The notes beneath the pieces were generated by a model, which saw only the letters and a list, made by a program, of their open reading frames with translations, was not told the origin of the DNA and did no database searches. Both the position numbers and the translations under genes were made by a program. Below, one piece after another: positions 57,943-64,000 of a DNA stretch of 64,000 bases. The stretch comes from Archivesica marissinica. Lineage: Eukaryota > Mollusca > Bivalvia > Venerida > Vesicomyidae. The stretch covers positions 14,544,106-14,608,105 of the forward strand of contig CM026386.1 of assembly GCA_014843695.1 (NCBI GenBank), given 5' to 3'. Position 1 is the first letter of the stretch, and each line of letters opens with the position of its first letter.

Positions 57943-60582
57943 CTGGAAACAAGAAGGAGATGTCCATTGAAACGTTACGTCAGGTCAAAATGTTCAAATT
58001 GATTGTCATAATGTTCATACATCGTGTTGCCATTCAATTGTATTTATTACAAAACCATGTGGCGTCCGTGGTCCAGTGGTAGAGCGTCGGATTTGGAATC
58101 GAACGGTCCCGGGTTCGATACTCGGTCAGGCCACGTATGTAGTGTCATTGAGCAAGGCACCTCACACACATTGCTTAGTACTGGTTAATCGCTTAGGTCG
58201 GCTAAGCCTGCCCAGGAAAACATGTCTAAGTCCCCGCGAGGGGTTTGACATTAAAGGAACATACATACATACATACATACATAATACATACATTAACCAT
58301 TTGCACGCTAACGGCAGATCAAATCATATCACTTTTGCAAACAGCATAGAGCCAGATCAGACGGTACTTAACGTGCCGTTTGATCAGCCTCTATGCTGTT
58401 TGCTATTCGGATAGTGGAGCTAAAACACTTGCCTGAATAGCAAACAACATAGATCTATATATATAATTCAAATGTGCAGTTTGATCAGGCTCTATGCTGT
58501 TTGCTAATCGGATAGTGGAGCTAAAACACTTGGCTGCATAGCAAACAACATATATCCTGATCAGACACGGCACGAACCTGCGATCCCTGATCTCCTGTTA
58601 TTAATTGCTGTATAATGTAATGATATAATAATATATGTTCATGTTATTTACAGTTTGTACTAGATTAGATGTATATTATACATACACCATACATCTTGGA
58701 GCTATTCTCATCCCAGCTGTTGGTGGGCATCATCGTCGTGTTTGACTGTTGTGCAAGCGTCTGAACTGTAGAATAAATATACTAGAGGACATAGAAAACG
58801 CATAGAAAACACATAGAAAACGCACATATACATTATATACGATTATATATATACAGCCAAACCTGACTGTATACATATATATATTATAGATGAGTATTAT
58901 TACATCTATATATACATAATATGCTCGCCCATATGGTTTACCGGTGGCGAGGGTAAATAAATGGAATCAGCATCTATTACATGAAAACGAAATACGAAGG
59001 ATTCCATCAAAGATATATCACATCTTTATTACAAAACAATAAATGAACAACTAAAATGAACTGATATGCCACCTGCTCCAGAGAAATTGAAAATAGTACG
59101 CTGTTCCTGCAAGATGGGCTGTAAAACCTCAAGTTGTAGCTGTAGAAAACTAGGGTTACCGTGCAGTGTTTGTATGTCGGAACTGAAATCAGTCTTGTAC
59201 AAACTGGCCTAGACCTGATGAAATTAACGAGTGACAGTGACCAACAGTTGATGGATTAACCACATTATACTAATAATTGGTATGATTCCTGACATTGTCT
59301 ACGAATTTAAACATGGCTGAAAATGATATACGTTTAAAGTAATATATTGCAAACACATAATACATGTGTTTTATTGCATGATGCGGGTTCTTAATCGAAA
59401 GCACTGACCGATAATGTGTTCCATTTATATCCCTGAATTATGTTGTAGTAAACACTAAATGTTTAGACAAACAATGTAACGAAGTTGTCCTTGGAATTTA
59501 AGATATTTTACAGAGCACAAATCAATCTGCAAATAAAACACTGCATATGTACGCAACTTTTAAAAAATTTGATATTTCTGAAAGAGCGTAAAATGTCCAT
59601 AAAGACAAGTATTTTTGTTCAGATAACATTCAAATTGCATTTTTGCTATGTAGATATATTATATTCATTACTTCCAAACTCTAAATCAAATATGCGTAAC
59701 TTCATATTTTGTAGAAAAATTAATTCCAGAAATTCCTGGTAAAAATTTCGAAAATATGTGAAAGTGCCAATTTTTTTTATTTCCACCAAGAGTTGAGAAA
59801 AAGATTTTATTGTGTCATATTACACAGGCCTTTGACATAACAAAACCATTATTCCCATTTCTGTTCAAATTTTTCCTACCCCAATGTCCTATTTGTACTG
59901 TACTATATGTATTTATATAGTTATTGGTTTTCATGTAAAACACACTTATCCGAAGTGTGCGTTTTCTAAGTCCTCTATAGCATAATGTTAACAATATACA
60001 TACACATGTACAGTATAGATCATGTATTTACCACAGTGTCCCAACCGGAATCAGGTGCTACATATAAAGTGGAAGTCGTGATAGCGCAGTGGATGCGCGT
60101 TCGCTTCAGGTGCGAATTGTCCGGAGTTCGAGCCCCGCTGGAGCCGTTACGATTGTGTCCTTAGGCAAGGCATTTAATTTCCACGTTGCCTCTTCTCTCC
60201 CTCGTGGCGATGGATTCCATCAGGAATGAGGTCTCGAGAGTGATTAACATAAGTTGAAAGAACTTGTTTCGCAATCGAGCTAAAATAAATGTGTGTAAGG
60301 TGCTACATATCGAGTTACTCCAGGCATTTGGAGTCCGCCTGTGTTCGTGATCACCTCTATTAAACAGCCAACCTGTATTAAGCAGCCAGTATCCCGATTT
60401 CCAATATCTTGTTTATTATACATTTGACCAGTATTAAGCAGCCACCGGTGCTAAGCAGCCACTTTCTGTGATTCCCATGGCTGGCTGCTTAACACAGGTT
60501 TGACTGTACACTATGATTAATAACGGGAACTACTTTTATGTTTGAAGTTCTTATGCGTAGAAATATATCACGATGGCCTGAG

Positions 60583-60632
<50 letters not shown>

Positions 60633-61419
60633 GGTGTTGTTGTTTTAAAAAAGCATAATCTGTTGTAAATAACATAATTTAGTTCTGAAAAACTAACGTA
60701 TTAAAAATGTGTATTTTTGCAACCATTTATGTGTTGTTTTTAACAAACAGCTTCACATATCGCTTTATGGTTCTTCCCAACCAGAACATCCATAATTGGT
60801 GTTCTTTTCAGCAAAGCAACGGTGAACGGTCAATTTAGCCTGGGAACAGACGTCGATATATTTTGCCTCGTCAGTCAAATAAATATATTTTTAACACCGA
60901 TACTATTAATTGGGCCGGGCCGTATTGAGTTTCTGATAATGTCATTTTGCCAGAAGTGAAAAAGTGAAAAATCGCCAGACTGGCGGCGCCCAGGCTACGT
61001 TCAACTACGAATCTATGCTTACCAACCAGAACATCCATAACTGGAGTTATTTCCAACAAAGAAACGGTGAACGTTAAACTACTAATATATGCTTACCGAC
61101 GTTAAACTACTAATATATGCTTACCGACGTTAAACTACTAATATATGCGTACCGACGTTAAACTACTAATATATGCTTACCGACGTTAAACTACTAATAT
61201 ATGCTTACCGACGTTAAACTACTAATATATGCTTACCGACGTTAAACTACTAATATATGCTTACCGACGTTAAACTACTAATATATGCTTACCGACGTTA
61301 AACTACTAATATATGCTTACCGGCGTTAAACTACTAATATATGCTTACCGACGTTAAACTACTAATATATGCTTACCGAATAGCAGAATAGCCGACAGAA
61401 TAAACAGTAGAACTTTCAT
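57862..61419 (-). CDS. Small secreted/GPI-anchored-like glycopeptide precursor, three exons, 67 aa
   Basis: I do not recognise a family. The predicted coding exons are 61419-61377, 58765-58686 and 57942-57862 (minus), 43+80+81=204 nt. Splice sites: donor TTCG|GTAAGC, acceptor TTCTACAG|TT, donor GGT|GTATGT, acceptor TGTTTCCAG|TC; phases are 1-1 and 0-0. Residues 1-19 (MKVLLFILSAILLFVQTLA) look like a signal peptide, with Thr-Leu-Ala as cleavage site. The mature part (about 20-47) has sequons at Asn23 (NTT) and Asn35 (NSS), no Cys, and a small-residue stretch GSGGSSN (41-47), a plausible GPI omega region. Residues 48-65 (IINICLPLMLAVLAVALA) are hydrophobic, followed by RR and stop. CD52 and CD24 share this architecture; homology is not claimed. 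Alternatives: a one-pass membrane protein, or extra phase-1 exons in the 2.6-kb intron 1. The exon 2 donor is the weakest site. Confidence 0.58.
58059..58293 (+). repeat. tRNA-derived SINE with (ACAT)n tail, in intron 2 of the small gene
   Basis: The head GTGGTCCAGTGGTAGAGCG (A box) and GGTTCGATACTC (B box) are well kept. The body continues GAGCAAGGCACCTCACACAC, TGCTTAGTACTGGTTAATCG, GCCTGCCCAGGAAAAC, and ends in an ACAT repeat (about 58259-58293). It is antisense to the host gene. Confidence 0.8.
58294..58575 (+). mobile_element. MITE-like element with repeated fold-back modules
   Basis: It begins TTAACCATTTGCACGCT and contains two modules built on TATGCTGTTTGCTATTCGG / GAATAGCAAACAACATA inverted repeats and GGATAGTGGAGCTAAAACAC. 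The second module (about 58470-58560) is a near copy of the first. It is related to 11655-11885. Confidence 0.6.
58686..58765 (-). CDS. Small gene exon 2: end of signal peptide and mature glycopeptide
   Basis: TT completes Val, then 26 codons: QTLAQQSNTTMM, PTNSWDENSSK, MYG. The other two frames have stops. Acceptor is TATTTATTCTACAG. The donor chosen (GTATGT at 58685-58680) leaves phase 0. An alternative donor nine bases upstream (GTATGG) would shift the next exon to a frame without the hydrophobic tail. Confidence 0.55.
58919..58970 (+). repeat. SINE tail fragment (family E)
   Basis: GCTCGCCCATATGGTTTACC and GGTGGCGAGGGTAAATAAA match the last part of family E, as in 54873-55160. The head is absent. 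Confidence 0.5.
59066..59212 (+). pseudogene. Cys-rich CXC-type domain fragment, probably transposon-derived
   Basis: A 48-codon open frame starts MPPAPEKLKIV, then RCSCKMGCKTSSCSCRKLGL, then PCSVC and a short tail to TAG. The CxCx3Cx5CxCx6Cx2C spacing resembles the Cys-rich (tesmin/TSO1-like) C-terminal segment common in mobile-element proteins of molluscs and arthropods, where it often follows a Pro-Pro-Ala-Pro stretch. A stop codon lies two codons upstream of the ATG and no partner domain is nearby, so I read this as a relic in intron 1 of the minus-strand gene. A genuine small Cys-rich peptide is less likely: no signal peptide. Confidence 0.6.
59213..60052. other. AT-rich intronic stretch, nothing recognised
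   Basis: This lies in intron 1 of the predicted small gene. It is low in GC, with no domain-bearing open frame and no clear repeat. Confidence 0.4.
60066..60297 (+). repeat. tRNA-derived SINE, full length (family A), reference copy
   Basis: This is a complete copy flanked by the 13-bp target duplication AGGTGCTACATAT (60053-60065 and 60298-60310). Head: GTCGTGATAGCGCAGTGGAT (A box) and GGAGTTCGAGCCCCGCTGG (B box). Body: GTTACGATTGTGTCCTTAGG, GGCGATGGATTCCATCAGG. Tail: GAGCTAAAATAAAT. The perfect duplication suggests a young insertion. Confidence 0.92.
60335..60512. repeat. Dispersed TIR element with TTAAGCAG motifs, copy 2
   Basis: It has repeated ATTAAGCAGCCA-like words and ends GGCTGGCTGCTTAACACAGG, TTTGACTGTACA. 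It is the same family as 971-1133 and the fold-back at 3613-3664. Confidence 0.6.
60582..60644. repeat. (GTT)n microsatellite
   Basis: About 17 uninterrupted GTT units, then GGTGTTGTTGTTTT. On the sense strand of the small gene this is an intronic (AAC)n run. Confidence 0.95.
60836..60997. mobile_element. Small TIR element (162 bp)
   Basis: Ends TAGCCTGGG (60836-60844) and CCCAGGCTA (60989-60997) are exact inverted repeats; next to them are GAACAGACG and CGCCAGACTGG. No target duplication could be seen. Confidence 0.5.
61023..61040 (-). other. Candidate 18-nt symmetric microexon of the small gene
   Basis: On the minus strand, AACTCCAG precedes TTATGGATGTTCTGGTTG, which is followed by GTAAGC. 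Inserted between exon 1 and exon 2 (both phase 1) it keeps frame and adds Val-Met-Asp-Val-Leu-Val to the signal peptide. No expression evidence is available; it could be a decoy. Confidence 0.25.
61073..61378 (-). repeat. 28-bp minisatellite carrying the exon 1 splice donor
   Basis: About 11 units of GTTAAACTACTAATATATGC, TTACCGAC (plus strand). Read on the minus strand, each unit contains CGGTAAGCATATATTAG, the same bases that form the exon 1 donor (TTCG|GTAAGC). One unit has GGCG in place of GACG and one has GCGTACC, which mutates GTAAGC to GTACGC. A diverged unit (GTAAGCATAGATTCG) follows the candidate microexon. Confidence 0.92.
61377..61419 (-). CDS. Small gene exon 1: signal peptide
   Basis: ATG at 61419-61417 is followed by 13 codons (KVLLFILSAILLF) and one base of a Val codon; donor GTAAGC starts at 61376. 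The ATG lies 16 nt after TTTCAG on the minus strand, so a 5' UTR exon boundary there is possible. A SINE sits about 55 bp upstream (61475-61661), inside what may be the promoter or 5' UTR. Confidence 0.6.
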
Positions 61420-61474
61420 CGTGACAGTATGTGTGCTGAAATATAGAGCATGCACCTCATTAAGGTACCCACTT

Positions 61475-61661
61475 TATCGCGGAGTTCGAGCCCCGCTGGA
61501 GCCGTTACGATTGTGTCCTTAGGCAAGGCATTTAAATTCCACATGCCTCTTCTCTCTCCCTCGTGGCGATGGATTCCATCAGGAATGAGGTCTCGAGAGT
61601 GATTAGTATAAGTTATAAGAACTTGTTTCGCAATCGAGCTAAAATAAATTTGTATAAACTG
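61475..61661 (+). repeat. SINE, 5' truncated (family A)
   Basis: It starts within the B-box region (GGAGTTCGAGCCCCGCTGG) and ends AAATAAATTTGTATAAACTG. It is flanked by the 14-bp duplication TAAGGTACCCACTT (61461-61474 and 61662-61675). It lies immediately upstream of the small gene's ATG in reverse orientation. Confidence 0.9.
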
Positions 61662-61726
61662 TAAGGTACCCACTTGCGATATTAAGCATTGCTATAAATA
61701 GATCCACTCCACAAAGCGACACTACA

Positions 61727-62016
61727 CAGACGGATCTGTAGTCCAGTGGTAACACGCTGGACTGGTAATCCAGGGATCGCAGGTTCCATCCCCCGTCTGA
61801 CCCTAATAAAATTAACAGTCTTTCAGATGGGACGTTAAACCGAGGTCTCGTGTCGGTGCTTTACACCGTGCACGTAAAAGAACCAGAGGAGACTCTGGAA
61901 TGGGTCTCTGTCTGTATCATTGCATTATCCTCCAAAATCTAAAATAACTAATCTCTTCAGGAGGCGTCGCTCATATGGGCAACCGGTAGCGACGATAAAT
62001 AAACGTAAAGACAAAA
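61727..62016 (+). repeat. tRNA-derived SINE, full length (family E), copy 2
   Basis: The head GTAGTCCAGTGGTAACACGC, with an anticodon-like stem TGGA/CTGGTAA/TCCA and GCAGGTTCCATCC, is followed by the same body and CCGGTAGCGACGATAAATAA tail as copy 1. It is flanked by AAAGCGACACTACA (61713-61726 and 62017-62030). Confidence 0.92.
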
Positions 62017-62030
62017 AAAGCGACACTACA

Positions 62031-62520
62031 TCAGTGAAAAGTTGAAAACGCAAATGTCTGCAGAATGTAATTTCCCATTATATGGTATAATGTGTTTCCA
62101 AATATTTGCATCAAAAACTTAGTATTTCAACAAATAAACAAACGTCGTATACGCGGTTTCTTGACATAACAAAAAAATGTAAATAGGATGGACATTCATG
62201 CGTAATACAATGCGTGTATCCGGAATAACATGATTTATGTTACAGATTTACCGTTATATCTCACATGTGTATCACACGAAAGTATCACGCGTTTAGTATT
62301 GACTCCAATAACAAAGAAACGTCAATTCAGGAGCGTGGATGACAGTTATATGAAATCCTACTTTCACTTTTGAAGTTTGTAGACAACAAACACACTGTTT
62401 ATTGATTCAATGTTAGTGTTCGAATGTATTGAGCAGCATTTGTTGTAGCAATGCATTAATACGTGAACAAAATGCATTTTATTTGCTTTTTGCGATGTAA
62501 TGTCTCTATGTGACATTAAC
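62031..62520. other. Unique stretch, nothing recognised
   Basis: AT-rich, with no gene or repeat that I can support. Confidence 0.4.
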
Positions 62521-63128
62521 TGTTATACCCGTCCGCATGTCTTGTATTGAGTGTTATACTCGTCCGCATGTCTTGTATGGAGTGTTATACCCGTCCGCAT
62601 GTCTTGTATGGAGTATTATACCCGTCCGCATGTCTTGAGAGTTATACCCTTCCGCATGTCTTGTATTGAGTATTATACCCGTCCGCATGTCTTGTATTGA
62701 GTGTTATACCCGTCCGCATGTCCTGTATTGAGTGTTATACCCTTCCGCATGTCTTGTATTGAGTGTTATACCCGTCCGCATGTCTTGTATTGAGTGTATA
62801 CCCGTCCGCATGTCTTGTATGAGTATTATACCCGTCCGCATGTCTTGTATGGAGTATTATACCCGTCCGCATGTCTTGTATTGAGTGTTTGTGTGTTTGT
62901 TGGGTGCTATACCCGTCCGCTTGTCTTGTATTGAGTGCTATACCCGTCCGCATGTCTTGTATTGAGTGTTATACCCGTCCGCATGTCTTGTATTGAGTGC
63001 TATACCCGTCCGCATGTCTTGTATTGAGTGTTATACCTCGCTTGTCTTGTATTGAGTGCTATACCCGTCCGCATGTCTTGTATTGAGTGTTATACCCGTC
63101 CGCATGTCTTGTATCGAGTGTTATACCT
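62521..63128. repeat. 31-bp tandem repeat
   Basis: About 19-20 units of TGTTATACCCGTCCGCATGT, CTTGTATTGAG, with GTTATA/GCTATA/ATTATA and ATTGAG/ATGGAG subtypes and a few shortened units. Confidence 0.93.
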
Positions 63129-63218
63129 AATGTTTTCATTTATTCATGCCATGAACTGAGAGAATACGAGACATTTGACTTGACCTGACTTATGATTATA
63201 CGTCCGATAATAGGGCAT

Positions 63219-63987
63219 ACATGCTACACTGGCCGCCCGTGTACATGTTACACTGCCCGCCCGTGTACATGTTACACTGCCCGCCCGTGTACATGTTACC
63301 CTGCCCGCTCGTGTACATGCTACCCTGTCCGCCCGTGTACATGCTACACTGTCCGCCCGTGTACATGTTACACTGCCCGCCCGGGTACATGTTACACTGA
63401 CCGCCCGTGTACATGTTACACTGTCCGCCCGTGTACATGTTACACTGCCCGCCCGTGTACATGTTACACTGACCGCCCGTGTACATGTTACACTGTCCGC
63501 CCGTGTACATGTTACACTGTCCGCCCGTGTACATGTTACACTGTCCGCCCGTGTACATGTTACACTGCCCGCCCGTATACATGTTACACTGTCCGCCCGT
63601 GTACATGTTACACTGCCCGCCCGTGTACATGCTACACTGACCGCCCGTGTACATGTTACACTGTCCGCCCGTGTACATGTTACACTGCCCGCCGTGTACA
63701 TGTTACACTGTCCGCCCGTGTACATGTTACACTGTCCGCCCGTGTACATGTTACACTGTCCGCCCGCCGTGTACATGTTACACTGTCCGCCCGTGTACAT
63801 GTTACACTGTCCGCCCGTGTACATGTTACACTGACCGCCCGTGTACATGTTACACTGTCCGCCCGTGTACATGTTACACTGTCCGCCCGTGTACATGTTA
63901 CACTGTCCGCCCGTGTACATGTTACACTGTCCGCCCGTGTACATGTTACACTGTCCGCCCGTGTACATGTTACACTGTCCGCCCGTG
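63219..63987. repeat. 24-bp tandem repeat
   Basis: About 32 units of GTGTACATGTTACACTGTCC plus GCCC. Subtypes differ at CTGTCC/CTGCCC/CTGACC. Because 24 is divisible by three it stays open on both strands; the minus strand gives an octapeptide repeat MYTGGQCN and a Thr/Arg/Ala-rich frame. It stops 13 bp before the window end, so its flank is not visible. Confidence 0.93.
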
Positions 63988-64000
63988 ATTGCACCCGTAT

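Larger units (their letters stand above)
60773..61072 (-). repeat. Duplicated microexon-bearing segment split by a small TIR element
   Basis: About 60 bp at 61015-61072 and 60773-60836 are copies (shared CCAGAACATCCATAA and AACGGTGAAC on the plus strand). A 162-bp TAGCCTGGG...CCCAGGCTA element lies between them. Only the right copy has splice-site dinucleotides at both edges of the shared 18-nt core. All of this is in intron 1 of the small gene. Confidence 0.65.

Noticed and set aside
58059..58135. Functional tRNA gene
   Set aside because: A and B boxes are present, but the anticodon stem and acceptor pairing are not convincing and the sequence continues into a SINE body with an ACAT tail.
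60871..61059. 62-codon minus-strand frame including the microexon region
   Set aside because: It runs through a small TIR element and across the candidate splice sites without a signal peptide or domain; the spliced model explains the region better.
61737..61805. Functional tRNA gene (Thr-like anticodon loop)
   Set aside because: It is the head of a SINE with exact target duplications; the loop differs in the sister copy at 54873, as expected for non-functional copies.

Overview
The window looks like a metazoan, probably bivalve-mollusc, genomic scaffold. Introns have GT-AG boundaries. The one clearly recognisable gene is an animal Na+/K+-ATPase alpha subunit. The background is AT-rich and full of tRNA-derived SINEs, MITEs and minisatellites of the kind I associate with heterodont bivalves. 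The species is not determinable from what I can see, and nothing here is prokaryotic.

Layout. (1) 1-5.3 kb: AT-rich repeat, then the last five coding exons (+ strand) of a Na+/K+-ATPase alpha gene with SINEs and MITEs in its introns; its 5' part lies outside the window. (2) 5.3-8.1 kb: a 41-bp minisatellite that begins inside the last coding codons of that gene. (3) 8.1-9.2 kb: a hAT transposon with exact 8-bp target duplication and a frameshifted transposase C-terminus. (4) 9.2-13.5 kb: gene-poor sequence. (5) 13.5-24.4 kb: array 1, a 45-bp satellite with a higher-order period near 2.65 kb. (6) A gap of exactly 1000 N. (7) 25.4-50.5 kb: array 2, an unrelated 54/34-bp two-type satellite with 1,670-bp higher-order copies and larger duplications. 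(8) A second gap of exactly 1000 N. Array 2 is therefore an isolated contig placed by scaffolding. (9) 51.5-64 kb: MITEs, SINEs and at least six more tandem arrays, surrounding one small gene.

The most interesting item is a compact three-exon gene on the minus strand (61419 to 57862) that I assembled by eye. It has a signal-peptide exon, a short Thr/Ser/Asn-rich exon with N-glycosylation sequons, and a terminal exon with a hydrophobic C-terminal tail, followed by an AATAAA signal 54 nt after the stop. Splice phases agree (1-1, then 0-0), the coding total is 204 nt, and the predicted product has 67 residues. The layout resembles tiny GPI-anchored glycopeptides such as CD52, by architecture and not by homology. 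Its first intron starts with a 28-bp minisatellite in which every unit repeats the gene's own 5' splice site.

A theme joins the two genes: in each, a tandem array begins exactly at a functional gene boundary (stop codon/3' UTR of the ATPase; exon 1/intron 1 of the small gene). Very long open frames across arrays 1 and 2 come from repeat lengths divisible by three and are not treated as genes.
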